Shown here: in pieces, positions 46,021 to 58,760 of the stretch
Numbering within the stretch: the stretch's first letter is position 1
Layout: every line of letters begins with the position of its first letter
From: Saccharum officinarum
Lineage: Eukaryota; Streptophyta; Magnoliopsida; Poales; Poaceae
DNA: 64,000 nt
Direction: 5' to 3'
Assembly: GCA_020631735.1 (NCBI GenBank)
Contig: CM036191.1
Location: forward strand, 44,306,562-44,370,561
Position numbers and translations under genes: made by a program
The notes under the pieces: model-generated
Databases searched by the model: none
What the model was told of the DNA's origin: nothing
Seen by the model: the letters and a program-made list of their open reading frames with translations, nothing else

Positions 46021-46966
46021 ATACAAATTGACGACAGCTCTTCTGCTAGATTTGTTTCAAAAGTTTATATAGATTTTTGGATTTTATCAGATTTATATGT
46101 CGAATCCTATTTAGTAGTGGGGCCATAGCATATGGCATGTGAGACATGAATAGGGTGCGGCCCAGGACTAGACATGAATGGAACTTATTATCCCCACGGT
46201 TCTTGTCCACAGCCCACAGGTCCAAAGAAAGTCTCCAAGCATTAGCAAGACCCCTGGACCCTGGTATATGTACTAATGGTATATATAATATTGTCATCTT
46301 AATATTATTCCTGCAACCTCGCGCTGACATGAATGGAGGGATGAATGATTGGCGTCAGGTTGGGGAGGGAATGTACAATCCTGGATCCTGGCCCAGATCG
46401 ACCTCATGCACACTTCCAATTTAGACCGGCGCGGCCGTCCCAGAGCTAATATAATGCTGGCGGTTAACCAGGCAATGCACCATCAATTCATTTCGCAGGG
46501 CTACTTATCTCCTCGTCTTTCGTGTCTGGGGTTCGGATGGCAAAAAAATTCGGACACACACACAGTCGAAATGGATAGATCTTTGAAATTTTGGTAATTT
46601 AGTTCGAACCAGCGTTCACTTATTTTGACCGGTCAAACCTTCCAAATATTCATGTTTAGCTAATATTTTGTCTGGAATGTAAGTTTAGGCTTATGTGAGG
46701 AGGAGCTATTGGGGATGGCCCAAGGACAATGTCAGTAGAGGACGACCATGTCTGATCGTTCTCTGGGGGCGGATCAGTTTGACCTACAATATTTGGCTCA
46801 GGGTCCAAATGCTTGAAAGAAGGGATCTACTCAACCCGTCCTTGTTCGATCATCCCGTCAACCAAATGCCGTTGTATGTATCAACTGTTTCATCGACACC
46901 TGCTGGTTGCTCCTACTACTACATATATATACCCTTTTAGTCGTCCACTCTAGGACATGCTGGACC
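46021..46966. other. Intergenic, no gene seen
   Basis: No supported coding sequence between the duplicated segment and the retroelement. Confidence 0.45.
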
Positions 46967-46971
46967 TTTTG

Positions 46972-47318
46972 TGTCAATATATGTGTATGTGTATGGAGGG
47001 GCTGCCAGGTGGGGCTGGGTATCAGGCAAGCAACAGCAGTGGTTAAAAGGGGGAACCATCAGCCTGAGAAGGGTATCGAAGAATTATTCAGAATCCCTCT
47101 TACTTACTGTTCATCTTCTTTCTCCCCCTCTAGTTGCTGTTCATCTGCCCTCTCATCTCCCTCTGTACCTAGATCCTCTACCTTCCTCTACCTTCTATCT
47201 CCCTGCTTGCTACTCCTCCCCCAATTCCATCTCATATTCTATCGGATACTATTGTCTGTGCTGATTGAATCGGAGTTGGAGTGATTGAGTTCATCCTCTA
47301 GATAGTGTGCTGCTAACG
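46972..47318 (+). repeat. 5' LTR
   Basis: 347 bp; contains CTCATATTCTATCGGATACT, which the 3' LTR lost. Confidence 0.92.
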
Positions 47319-47333
47319 ATTGGTATCAGAGAC
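47319..47333 (+). promoter_or_regulatory. Primer-binding site
   Basis: ATTGGTATCAGAGAC, matching the TGGTATCAGAGC complement of initiator tRNA-Met used by many plant LTR retrotransposons. Confidence 0.85.
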
Positions 47334-47351
47334 AGTCGATTCTCGGTCACC

Positions 47352-47771
47352 ATGAGTCCCCTCGACTCCAAGCTCATCCTCAATGCTCTCGACAAGCTGT
47401 TCGCCGAGCAGAACGCGAAGTGGGATCGGCGATTCGCCGATCTGTTGGCTCCTCAGGGCAGGGCCCAGGCCGCGGGGGAGCAGAGGGATGCTGCCGTCGA
47501 GCCCCGCGTTAAGCAGCCTACCCACGATCTAGAAGAGTGCGAGCTCAACCTCTCCGCCATCGACGCCTTCGGCTCCGCCCAGATCCACAACGAGTGCAGC
47601 ATCTCCTCCATCGTCCCAGTCGTGCCACTCGACGTCGTCCACAAGCTCGCTACCGTGTCCGATGCCACCTCCACCGATGGCTGCATCGACTCCGTCCTCG
47701 TCCTCCCCGACTCTGACCTTCACCGTACCCACCCGTTGACTTCAACCGCCTCAGCATCCTTCCTGATGTGA
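47352..47771 (+). CDS. Retroelement N-terminal (gag-like) reading frame
   Basis: 139 aa from MSPLDSKLILNALDKLFAEQ, 33 bp after the primer-binding site. The start resembles the N-terminal helix of some plant retrotransposon gag proteins (DKLFAEQNAKWDRRFADL); the rest is not recognised. It ends (ASFLM, stop) inside the F-box homology, which is in another frame. No zinc knuckle is present. It may still be translated; function unknown. Confidence 0.5.
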   Translation: MSPLDSKLILNALDKLFAEQNAKWDRRFADLLAPQGRAQAAGEQRDAAVEPRVKQPTHDLEECELNLSAIDAFGSAQIHNECSISSIVPVVPLDVVHKLATVSDATSTDGCIDSVLVLPDSDLHRTHPLTSTASASFLM

Positions 47772-48000
47772 TCCTCCGCGACATCGTCTCCCACCTCCCC
47801 ATCATGGAAGCCGCACGCACGGCTGTGCTGTCCCGCCGTTGGAGGCCTCTTTGCGCCGCCCCGTCCATGTCACTGGTCCACTCCAACCCCGTCCTTCTGA
47901 GGCGGTTCCCCAAGTTCCCCAAAGGCGCGATCTACGACAATGACGGCGTCTGCGTGGACACCGCTGTGGACGAGCTCTTCCGCCTCACCAACAGGCGTGG
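47735..48000 (+). pseudogene. Captured F-box protein fragment
   Basis: In the frame of FNRLSILPDVILRDIVSHLP the sequence reads a plant F-box: LPDVILRDIVSHLP, then AARTAVLSRRWRPLC. F-box proteins are the substrate adaptors of SCF ubiquitin ligases, and LxxLPDxxLxxIxSxLP with RTxxLSxRWRxL is the typical plant form. The fragment is not in frame with the upstream ORF and has no start of its own, so it is a transduced piece rather than a working gene. Codon-rich, GC-rich composition contrasts with the later interior. Confidence 0.78.
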
Positions 48001-50270
48001 AAGCCCACCATCGTGCGCGAGAAGGTGCCGTCGTGCCGATCGAGGCGAAACCAGTCTTCCTCGCCGTGCAGATCAAGCAGGCCGCCATCAGGTCCGCCCA
48101 CGCCCCTTCCACTCGGCGCCGCGGTCGAGGCCCGCGTCGCCGAAGACGGCCGCCACAGCTCCTGGTTTGCGGTCGTCATCCTCGACTTCAATTTCGCGCG
48201 CTGCTGCCGCAACCCGGCGCAGTACACCATCGCGTACGTGCACCTCCTCGCCGACGTCAAGGGCGTGCTCGTAGATTCCATCGCGACGCTCTTCCCCAAC
48301 CTCGCCGCGCGGTTCATATCCGCCATCGGCAGCGCCGTGCTGCGCACACGCGCGAGGGCGGTGTACGCTCGCATCCGCAGGCACCACAGCAAGCTGAGGA
48401 GGACGTGGAGCACCACCCCGCGGCCCAGCAGCGTCAACAGCCCGACCCTGTCGACGCTCGCCTCGCCGGACTCGTCCATTCCTCGCCGTGGCCGCTGGAG
48501 GTCCGGGAGGTGAACAAGCACTTCATCCACAGCTACGCGCTCCGCCCGGACCCCGAAGCTGGTGACGCCCTACGCCCCGAGTGCCCTCACGAGGTCTGCA
48601 ACATCTCAGGTGTCACCTATGACCCACGCGACGTCGACACCAACCACAGGTTCATCGGCTCGCTGGACGCGTTTGTTCGCGATGCGCCCGGCCTCGTTCT
48701 CCTACCACCACCACGGGATGCAGCTTCACCAATCCCTTTTGCACCACGAGAAGCCTTCCCGCTGGTCCTGGCTACTGCTGTGAGGAAGTCAGGTGCTCAC
48801 TCCGTTCCTGCAGCTAGGGTGTTCGACGAAATGTGGAGCTACCACTCAGTTCAGGAGTTCTGGCACGAGCGCTTCCTCGAGGAGGCGAAGCATGACGAGG
48901 CCATCGGCAGCGACTTCAGTGGCACACTTCCATTCATTGATGCCGAAGGCTCAACCCAAGATAGATTTGCTCAGTGTATTGGTGGCTTCCTGAGTGTTGT
49001 GGTCACGGAGATGCAGTTGGGCACTGAATGTGTTGACATTGGCATGCTACTGACTTCCATCAAATCTGGTGGGTATACAAGTCAAGTTGCTGGAAATGGA
49101 TGTGGAGGTTCAGTTGACATTGGTGGCCTATATGCAGATCAAGAGAGGTGGTTCCTAATCACTCTTTGTTTCAGTTTGGTTGCTGTGCAGTACACACATC
49201 CATGGCCCCGTTCCCATCTAGAGCAGGATGTGCAGTGGTTCAGCACAGCAATAACTTTTGCCATGGGCGCTCGAGCATTGGATAGCATTGGACATACCTG
49301 CAAGCTGGCTATTGCCGTGGAAATTGTCTGGACAGTTTGGGAGCTCAAACTAGAGTCAAGACAACTCAAGTGTGGTGCTTCTGCTGATCACATCCCAATT
49401 CTAAGGCTGATCACATCCCAATTCTAAGTGGACTCTGCACAGGTTATAATCTTTGCAACATGAGCTCATCCAGTATTTGGGAACCCGGTGGTCCCCTTTT
49501 CCTTTTGCACCACCTTACTGTTACAAGAGTCAAGATGCTGATTGTGAGCTGTCGCATACTTATACTACTTGGATCAATGTGCAAAATGATGATTCAGTCT
49601 ATGCAATTGCATGATGATGTGTTCTGCAGGATACTTTGCCTTGATAGCTATGGTAGTGGCATGTATTGCAACTGCAGAGACTATGCCGGATTCAAGGTTA
49701 TTTGTCAGCTACCTGCATTGGTGATTGCCCCATACTTTGTCCAGCTGAAGCTTGGTGGGCTCACACAGTTTGATTCTCACTCTCTATTTCATGAGTTTGG
49801 CATCAGTTGTTGGGGACTGCTTGCAGAGATGAGACCTGTCAGTTATATGGTGCTCACACTCTACATATTCAGACAGCATACTGTTCTGCTGAAACACCAA
49901 AGTTTCAGTCCTGATGCACTTCTTGGTAACCACCTGATTAGTTTCCAAGAGATTCTGATTTGGGCTTGGAGCAGCTGGATATTTATTCTCAGTGCACAAG
50001 TTGACTTGTACAGATGGTGCTCTCGAAATTCAGAATTTGGAGCACGACATGAGCAACTATTGTTGATGTGGCTTATCCATCTCACTACAGGGATACATGT
50101 GCTATATACTTGGTCCCTGCCTCCACAGCACGTTGATTCGCTGATGTCTTCAAGATGTCATCCAGTGCCATCTGTCAAACTGATGGGAACTAAGGACTGC
50201 TCATTTCAGCCTAGGGAACAATGGCGACATACAAGGAACAATTGCAGTAACAAGGGCTCTGCCACCTAGC
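48001..50270 (+). other. Remaining interior of the retroelement, unrecognised coding-like sequence
   Basis: 48090-49180 is GC-rich with long overlapping plus-strand frames; the frame ending at 49427 includes HFIHSYALRPDPEAGD, FDEMWSYHSVQEFWHERFLE and DFSGTLPFIDAEG. I do not recognise a family. It could be more captured host sequence, possibly from the same F-box gene or another gene. 49400-50270 is AT-richer, with one 269-codon frame (49460-50269) of no recognised type. Confidence 0.45.
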
Positions 50271-50327
50271 TCAAGACAAAAGGTCTCGAAGTTTTCTATA
50301 CAACGGCTTGGGGGCAAGCCGCTTTTC

Positions 50328-50340
50328 AAGAAGGGGGAAA
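50328..50340 (+). other. Polypurine tract
   Basis: AAGAAGGGGGAAA immediately before the 3' LTR. Confidence 0.85.
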
Positions 50341-50660
50341 TGTCAGTATATGTGCATGTGTATGGAGGGGCTGCCAGGTGGGGCCTGGGTATCAGGCAAG
50401 CAGCAGCAATGGTTAAAAGGGGGAACCATCAGCCTGAGAAGGGTATGGAAGAATTATTCAGAATCCCTCTTACTTACTGTTCATCTTCTTCCTCCCCCTC
50501 TAGTTGCTGTTCATCTGCCCTCTCATCTCTCTCTGTACCCAGATCCTCTACCTTCCTCTACCTTCTATCTCCCTGCTTGCTACTCCTCCCCCAATTCCAT
50601 CTCATATTGAATCGGAGTTGGAGTGATTGAGTTCATCCTCTAGATAGTGTGCTACTAACA
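50341..50660 (+). repeat. 3' LTR
   Basis: 320 bp, ends CTACTAACA; followed by the target duplication TTTTG. Confidence 0.92.
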
Positions 50661-50877
50661 TTTTGTTGTTGGAACACCTCTCTCTCTCCCTCTCTCTGAT
50701 CCGGCCTGTAATCAAAATGTGTACTGACAGTCGATCTGTCACCCGAATCTACCATGCATGCATATCCTTGACGACACTGCTGCTACTGCATACTCTCCGA
50801 TCTGACGATGTAGGGCTTGCATTGCATATCCTCGACACTGCATTACTGCATGTCCTCTGGAGTAGTATGGCACTATA

Positions 50878-51430
50878 GGCTTCTGATACAGTTAATGTTA
50901 TTTTGGAAATCCAAAATGCCCATACATTTGCAAACCCAAAAGGACATTGTAAAACATGTTTTCACTGGAGGGGGTAATCTAGTGTTACAATAGTATATTG
51001 GCAATTCATATTTGGGAGGTGACAGGTACTGCTCAGGTGCAGTGGTGGGCGTGGTTCATCCACAATTGTTTAGTTGCCATGCATGGTCTGTACTTCTGAA
51101 TGCTAGATATGTGAGTTATGTCCTGCACACTTGCGCCTGCAAATGTAGTAGTTGCACTAATGTTGAGACACTGCAACGGCGTCTAGTATCTTATTCCCTC
51201 TGCAAGTTTACAGTCTACTTTGGGCCACAAGATGCTTGCGTGATTGCCAAGTCCCCACTGGGGCAGAGTTTGCACCTGTACTTGTACCTAAAACCTACTG
51301 GTGACAACCATGCATGGAAACGTTGAGAACACGTACTCAGTCATGGTTTCGTGGAAATCTATCATCTATCATCTTTGGATTCGCCGCCAACCATTCTCTT
51401 ATGATAATGGGCAGCTACTGACTGTTTCTT
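50878..51430. repeat. Segmental duplication, copy 2 (partner 44712-46020)
   Basis: Compact copy without the two MITEs of copy 1. Ends where a CACTA fragment begins (51442). Confidence 0.92.
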
Positions 51431-51441
51431 CTTTTCTAATA

Positions 51442-51680
51442 CACTACTACAGAAAACATCTTTAGATGCAGGTAAAATAGGTTTTCAGGGGTGGTCAGCC
51501 CAACCGCTACAATGCCAGCAATTGTGAAGATAAGTGACCGCCTCTAAAAATCAATTTTCAGAGGTGGTTGTCTTAAGTCAACCGCCTCTGAAAATCGATC
51601 TTCAGAGACGGTTGACTTAAGTCAATTGTCCCTAAAAATAATTTTCAAAATTTTTTAAAAATCATTCAGAGGCTAATAAA
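51442..51680. mobile_element. Fragment of another CACTA family
   Basis: Starts CACTACTACAGAAAACATC and carries repeated inverted motifs such as CAGAGGCGGTTGAC-type and AAGTCAACCGCCTCTGAAAA, typical of a different CACTA subterminal array. No right end seen; CACTA-2 begins 220 bp further on and may have inserted into it. Confidence 0.7.
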
Positions 51681-51964
51681 ATTAAGAAAAAAAATTTAAT
51701 GTAGAAGGGATGAGGACCCGCCACAAGTCACACAATTTATTTTTCACACTTTGTTTTGAATAAGTGTTGACACCTGAATTCGAACCTACAACCTCTCGTG
51801 TGATCCGTCCCCTACTACCGCACCATGCAATCACTTTATCTAGTTCTACGATACTGTCTATTTGTACTAATATATACGAATCTTGTAATCAATATTTTAC
51901 ACTACTAGAGAACAGACCTTTCGTCGATGTCTAAAATAGGCATTAGTCCCGACGAAATTTGTAT

Positions 51965-52215
51965 TCGGGACCAAAAACGACTTTAGTCCAGGTTGGTAAC
52001 ACCAACCGGGACTAAAAGTCCCCCGCCCAATGGCTCTGGCGCCAGGTCATGTTAGGGGAGACTTTTAGTCCTGGGTGGTGTTACAAACCGGGACTAAAGG
52101 CTAACCTTTAGTCCCGGTTGGTATTACCACCCGGGACTAAATGTTTTGTCCCGGGCCGTGGCACAAATCGGGACTAAAGGTTGGCCTTTAGTCCCGGGCT
52201 GTTATAGGAATCGGA
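51965..52215. repeat. Subterminal repeats, left end of CACTA-2
   Basis: Inverted TTTAGTCCCGG / CCGGGACTAAA motifs, several diverged (AATCGGGACTAAAGG). Confidence 0.9.
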
Positions 52216-52219
52216 ACTA

Positions 52220-52855
52220 AAAGTGCCTCCCACCTATTTCAACTCTTCTTCCTCCCCAGCCCGAGCCCGAGAGCTCACTTCTCTGCTTCTTCTTTGTTGT
52301 GTTCTTGCTTGTTCTTGCTTTCATCTCCGGCCATTGATCCATCTCAAGGCTTTTACTCCGTCGACGACTTCTTTGAAGGTAATTAGCTTCATCCTTTCAT
52401 GTTTTAGCAAGAGCACTTGTCATTTCGTGGTGTATATATATGTGGTTTTTTATTTTATGATTTCTAGGCCAATTTAAGATCTAATCTCTTGATAGTTTGA
52501 ATATTTTGATGAAGAAAGCTAAAATTAGTGAATGAAAACTAGTATGCACCTTTCATTGCTAGTATGTCTACCACATTTCATGGTTTAGTTAGAGAAATAG
52601 AGAATTTAGGGTATTTTATTAACTTCTTTCAATTTGCTTATGAAAATTATAAATTTGTAATACTTCAATTTACAAAATTGTGTGGCCGGGTCAATTAGTT
52701 CATTAAAATTAGTATATATACCTTTCATTCTTAGTATGCCTACCACATTTCGTGGTTTATAAATACATAGAATTTTAGTTTTTTTAGTTTCATTTTTTCT
52801 AGAAAAAGATGAATTTACAGTAGTTTGCAAAAATGAGTATATATTTAGAGAGTAG
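52220..52855. other. 5' leader and intron region of the CACTA-2 GRF gene
   Basis: CT- and GC-rich 52235-52375, followed by GAAGGTAATTAG, a possible splice donor at 52377, then AT-rich sequence to the start codon. No coding frame. Confidence 0.5.
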
Positions 52856-53334
52856 ATGGCAACTGTTTCCGGGTCCTCGGCCTCTCATCGGGCTCCAAAG
52901 CGACATAGGCTAGACCTCCCTCTCATTGGGTGCGACGAGTGTGGGAAGATTGTGCAGGAGTACCGAGTGAAGAAGGAGTGTCCCAACAAGGGGCGTATCT
53001 TCTTCAAGTGTCCAGATCGCAATGTGAGTTATTTTGTCGCATATATTTGATGGCTATGGTTAGTTTGCACCAATTTTTTTTAATTAAAGTTCTATCTTTT
53101 TTTTTGTTCTAATTTCAGTGGGATGGCACTGGATGTGAAGGCTGGTACTGGGAGGAAGAGTATGAGGAACACGTGCAAATATCTCTTGCAAAGGTGGCAG
53201 CGGCAGCAGATGAGGCAGTGAGCGAGCCAAAGCCCATCGATGTTGGACACATCACGAATGATATGTCTATTTTAGTTGGGATTGGTCGTGAAGTCGTTGT
53301 ACTGCTGAAGTGCATTTTAGTGTTACTTTTTTAG
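52856..53334 (+). CDS. GRF-type zinc-finger protein, CACTA-2 copy
   Basis: Exons 52856-53023 and 53119-53334 with a GTGAGT..CAG intron, 127 aa. Same architecture as the CACTA-1 gene: MATVSGSSASH start, IGCDECGK, FFKCPDRN, then WDGTGCEGWYWEEEY across the intron, and a shorter hydrophobic end (VVVLLKCILVLLF). The frame is open although TNP2 next to it is broken. Function unknown; it sits 140 bp before TNP2 on the same strand. Confidence 0.78.
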
Positions 53335-56300
53335 TGCTAGTTGAGACTCTCTACATTCTAATGAGGCTTCCTTAAATTAATCGGCTGAGTAGTGGTGTCA
53401 TGCGAGTTGTACTTGTGTAGTTAACTAAATAAGTTCAAGATTTTCATATATATATGGTATGTCTTGTAATGCAGATGAAACGACATTGGATGTACAATGC
53501 CGATCGCCGCTCCCAAGAGTTCATTGATGGCGTGCATTATTTCCTTAGTGTGGCCGAGGCAAACAAGCGGGACGGTTTCATCCATTGTCCATGTGCTGAA
53601 TGTAAGAATTCAAGGGAATATGCTAGCTCAAGGGTTATTCACTCACACCTGTATAGGTCGGGTTTCATGTCAAACTATATTTATTGGACCAAGCACGAAG
53701 AAAGCGGTGTTATAATGGAAGAAGACGAAGAAGAAGAACAATTGGACCCTAACGACATTCTTGCTCAATACTATGACTTCCCTGATACTGCAATGGGAGA
53801 AGCTGAAGAAGAGGCAGGTGCAGAACATGCACTCGCTGAAGATGATGATGCTCTTAGTGATGTCATTCATGATGCACAAAGAGATTGCAAAAGTGACAAG
53901 GAGAAGGCTAAGTTTGACCGCATGCTAGAGGATCATAAGAAATCACTGTACCCGTCCGCCAAAGATGGGCAGAAAAAGTTGGGTACAACACTGAAGTTGC
54001 TACAGTGGAAGGCACGGAATGGTATATCTGATAAGGCATTTGGGCAATTACTAAAGATAAATAAAAAGATGCTTTCGAGGGCAAATGAATTCCCACCACT
54101 ACGTATGAAGCAAAACAGGTCGTCTGCCCTTTGGGATTAGAAATTCAGAAGATACATGCATGTCCTAATGACTGCATCCTGTACTGTGGCAAGGACTACG
54201 AGAATTTAGATGCATGCCCCATATGTAAAGCGTCGCGGTATAAGATCAGGCGAGATGACCCTAGCGATGTTGAGGGCGAAGAACGTCCCAGGAAGAAAAT
54301 CCCTGCCAAGATTATGTGGTATGCTCCTATAATACCACGCCTGAAACGTCTGTTCAGAAACAAGGATCATGCAAAGTTGTTGCGATGGCACAAAGAAGAC
54401 CGTAAGGTAGACAACATGTTGAGACACCCTGCTGATGGGTCCTAGTGGAGAGCAATAGATAGAGAATTCCCGAACTTTGCAAAAGACGCAAGAAACCTAA
54501 GGTTCGCTTTAAGTACGGATGGTATGAATCCTTTTGGGGACCAGAGCACTAGTCATAGCACTTGGCCTATTACTCTATGTATCTACAACCTTCCTCCATG
54601 GTTATGCATGAAGCGGAAGTTTATTATGATGTCGGTGCTCATCCCAGGCCCGAGGCAACCTGGCAACGACATCGATGTCTACCTGAGGCCATTAGTTGAG
54701 GAACTTCTGCTTCTATGGAGCAAACCAGGTGTGCGTGTGTGGGATGAGTACAAACAGGAACACTTCGACCTGCGAGCATTGTTGTTCATAACAATCAATG
54801 ATTGGCCTACTCTAAGTAATCTTTTAGGACAGACAAACAAGGGATATAATGCATGCACACACTGTTTTGGTGATCTTGAGGGTGTCTATTTGAAAAAATG
54901 TCGAAAGGTCGTGTACCTTGGCTATCGCCGATTTATTCCTAGGAATCACCAGGTAAGAAAGAAAGGCAAGCTTTTTAGAGGTCAGGCAGAACACTGATCC
55001 AAGCCTGACAACCGAACTGGGGAGGATGTATTTGAGATGGTCAAGGATGTGAAAGTCATCTTTGGAAAGGGATAGGGCAGTGAACCTGTTTCGAAAGACG
55101 CTTCGGGCCACGCACCAATGTGGAAGAAGAAGTCAATATTTTGGGAGCTACCCTATTGGAAAGACCTAGAGGTCCGCAACTCGATCGACGTGATGCACCT
55201 GACAAAGAATCTTTGTGTCAACCTCCTAGGATTCATGGGTGTGTATGGGAAGCCTAAGGATTCACTTGAGGCACCACAGGACTTGCAGTGCATGAAAGAA
55301 CAAGACAACCTACATCCAGAGGAGACAGATGATGGACGCCATTATTTAAGAACTGCTAGCTACACTCTTAGCAATGAGGAGAAGGAAACCATGTTTGAAT
55401 GCCTAAGTAGCATTAAGGTCCCATCTAGATTCTTCTCCAATATAAAGGGTATAATAAATGTGTCAGAGAAGAAATTCATAAACTTAAAGTCACATGACTA
55501 CCATGTGATTATGACGCAACTGCTTCCGGTTGCCTTAAGAGGAATTCTACCTCCACATGTATGTTTGGACACCGTGAAGCTATGCGCATTCCTCAATGCA
55601 ATTTCTCAAAAGGCAATCAATCCTTTCGATATAGCTACTCTACAGAATGATGTGGTTCAATGTCTTTTCAGCTTTGAGTTGGTGTTCCCTCCATCCTTGT
55701 TTGATATCATGACACACCTCCTAGTTCACCTGGTCAAGGAGATTAATATTCTTGGTCCTGTGTTCCTACACAACATGTTCCCCTTTGAGAGGTTCATGGG
55801 AGTCCTAAAGAAATATGTTCACTAGCGTGCTCGGCTAGAAGGAAGCATCGCCAAGGGATACGAGACAGAGGAGGTCATTGAGTTCTGTGTTGACTTCATT
55901 CCTGACCTTGACCCGATTGGTGTTCCCGAATCGTGGCACGAGGGGAGACTTGGTGGAAAGGGAACACTAGGGAAGAAAACATATATCGGCACGGGGGACG
56001 ATTCTTTCAATAAAGCGCACTACATAGTTCTTTCTTCTTCCTCCATGGTGGAGCCGTATATTGAGGTACACAAGGAGTTCCTACGATCCTAGAATCTAGG
56101 GAAGAATGAGGCTTGGATTATGCATCAGTACATGGAAACATTCAGCGGTTGGTTGCAAAAAGAATGTCAGCATGACCAAAATATTGATGAACAACTATAT
56201 TTGTTGGCTAGGCAACCATTGTGGCACATCCTCACATACAAAGGGTACAATATAAATGGAAATACATTTTACACCGTAGCCCAAGATAAAAGGAGCACCA

Positions 56301-56800
56301 ACCAAAACAGTGGTGTCAGCTTAGATGCCACAGACCCTAATGGGAATAAGCATACATATTATGGCCGCATAGAGGAGATATGGAAACTAGACTATGCCAC
56401 AGACCCTAATTTTAAAGTCCCTTTGTTCCGGTGCCAGTGGGTGAAGGGGACTAGAGGCGGGGTAAAAGTCGACAAGGAGTATGGAATGACAACAATGGAC
56501 CTCAACAATACTGGGTACAAAGACGATCCATTCGTCCTTGCTACTGAGGTGAATCAGGTGTTCTATGTGAAAGACATGTCTACAAAACCCAAGAGAGGGA
56601 AAAACGACAACAAATCAACCAACGAGCCAAAGTGCCACATAGTTCTTACAGGAAAAAGAAACATCATGGGAATTGAGGACAAATCAGACATGTCAGAAGA
56701 TTATGAAAAGGATGAACGAATCCCACCCTTCAGTGTGACCATGGACCCAAGCATCATGCTCAATGCTGAGAACACTCCATGGTTACGGCATGATCATAAC

Positions 56801-57197
56801 TGTGGGGGTATAAACCCCCGGTACCACAAGATGGTACATGGGCCGCACCGTCTAAGGTGGCCCGGCCCGTAAGATCAAGACGTACATCGCAAGATTATAG
56901 GCTGTACTAGATATTGTAATAGTACTAGATGGAATACTTTACTTGTAACCTTGTCCCTTCGGAATATATAAGGAGGGGCAAGGATCCCCTAGAGGATAGG
57001 TCATGCACCACATAACTCAATACAATATAACAGAGCACAGGATGTAGGGTTTTACGTCATGCTAACGGTCTGAACTTGTATAAATCTTATGTCTTGTGTC
57101 CTGTTACCATTCGGTTCGTGTCTTGCGCACCTATCTATCGACAAATCACTACCTTGGGCATACCCCTCGGTAGACTGCTGACCATGTTTTGTCGACA
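56801..57197 (+). repeat. 5' LTR of the nested element
   Basis: 397 bp, with a TATA box in GAATATATAAGGAGGGGC at about 56960-56977. Confidence 0.95.
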
Positions 57198-58239
57198 GTG
57201 GCGCGCCTGGTAGGGGGTGTGCGTACAGACTCCTAGGCGAGCCAGATGGGAACTTTTTCATTAATTCTCCACTAAAAACCGGGTGAGTCGTTCTACGTTG
57301 TTGATTGGATCAGTCTTTTCTTCCAATATCTAATACAGATTGATTTTTCTGCATGTAACGACTCATCTCCCTCGTTCGCGATCTACTTCGCTAACATTGC
57401 CCTGGAGCCCACTGGGATTAATATCAAGAATTAACTCCACAACGACGGACTCGGTGGCTTCAGCGGCAGGAGAGCAGTTCTAACATGCTATGACTACGAC
57501 CACGACCTCTTGCCCCGACCACCTGCCACGTCGCAATAATAATCGCCGCAAGGAAAGGCGCTACGACAACTGCGACGCCGTTGTCATGACGGATCGGAAA
57601 GCTCGAGGGCCGGACAATTTCATCACCACCGACCAGACAACATCTCAACTAAAGCTAAGTACACTTTCCATATTTATATTTAATACAATTTTTGCTACAA
57701 CGTTTCTCCACAACGTCCTCGTCATGTTTTCGCTACGATGTTTCTCCACAACATTCTCGTCATGATTATTCTTCAAATAACGTTTGTCCATGTATACCAA
57801 GATGACATACATCTATGCTTAACGCAAATCCCTGACCAGTCATGTTGACGCTCGATGTCTCTAGAGACGGTCCTGTCTCCGGCTTCTCCCTACACGTGCA
57901 CGAGCGTCTGCCCTCTGCGTTACGGGTGGTCAGCAGCGGCTCCTTAGCAACGCCATCCACATGCTCATAGGCTCTGCACTCAGCATAACGTGGGCAAGCT
58001 AGGGCTAGAAACTCAGCTACATACTAATTGGTCGGGCGGTTTATACTAAGAGTAAACACAAACCTCATATCAACATTGATGTTTAAAAGCACCAGTTGCT
58101 TTATCACATCATGCTCATTTGCAGCTGACTGCTGAGCGTCATATACTATTTCATCATTACTGATTCTCTCTGGAGTTCATATATTCCTACATCACGTACT
58201 ACCGCTCGATATATTTATATTGCAGGATCTTCACCGAGC

Positions 58240-58760
58240 TCTCATCGCTCCCCGTCAGGCTCGTCGCCGAGCTCTCGCTGCTCGACCACGTCTCCGGCCA
58301 CGCTGGGGACTCCTCGCCGAGCTCTCGTCGCTCCTCGTCAGGCTTGTCACCGAGCTCTCGCTGCTCGACCATGTCTCCGGCCACACTGGGGACTCCTCGC
58401 CGAGCTCTCGCCGCTTGTCGCCGAGCTCTCGCTGCTCGTCGCTGAGTTCTCGCCGAGCTCTCACCGCTCGTCATTGAGCTCTCGCCATCTCCAGCCACGC
58501 CAGGGACTCCTCGCCGAGCTCTCGCCGCTCGTCGCTGAGCTCTCACCGAGCTCTCACTGCTCGTCGGCAAGCTCTTGCCACTCGTCGCCGAGCTCTCGCC
58601 GAGCTCTCGCCGCTCATCGTCGAGCTCTCGCCGCTCCTCGCCAAGCTCTCGCTGCTCGTCGCTGAGCTCTTGCCGAGCTCTCGCCGCTCGTCACCAAGCT
58701 CTCGCTGCTCCTCGCTGAGCTCTTGCTGCTCGTATCCGAGCTCTCGCCGCTCGAACCGCG
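58240..58760. repeat. Degenerate minisatellite in the nested element
   Basis: Many irregular copies of a word like CGCCGAGCTCTCGCCGCTCGT (about 15-24 bp spacing), with longer units containing CATGTCTCCGGCCACACTGG repeated near 58290 and 58370. Ser/Arg/Ala-rich frames over it are artefacts. Confidence 0.85.

Larger units (their letters stand above)
46972..50660 (+). mobile_element. Small LTR retrotransposon with captured host sequence
   Basis: Direct LTRs 46972-47318 and 50341-50660 (TGTCA..CTAAC[G/A]); the 5-bp target duplication TTTTG is at 46967-46971 and 50661-50665. Directly after the 5' LTR is a primer-binding site, TTGGTATCAGAG, complementary to initiator tRNA-Met; before the 3' LTR is the polypurine tract AAGAAGGGGGAAA. 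The 3,022-bp interior has no protease, reverse transcriptase or integrase; it holds a short gag-like frame and an F-box gene fragment. Non-autonomous, resembling gene-transducing retroelements such as maize Bs1 in principle. The two LTRs differ by a deletion of about 26 bp and few substitutions, so the insertion is fairly young. Confidence 0.93.

Noticed and set aside
47319..47333. Possible tRNA gene because of tRNA-Met similarity
   Set aside because: Only the 3' complement is present, right after an LTR; it is a primer-binding site.
49460..50269. 269-codon frame as a separate host gene
   Set aside because: It lies wholly inside the LTR element, has no recognisable domain or intron signals, and ends at the element's 3' region.
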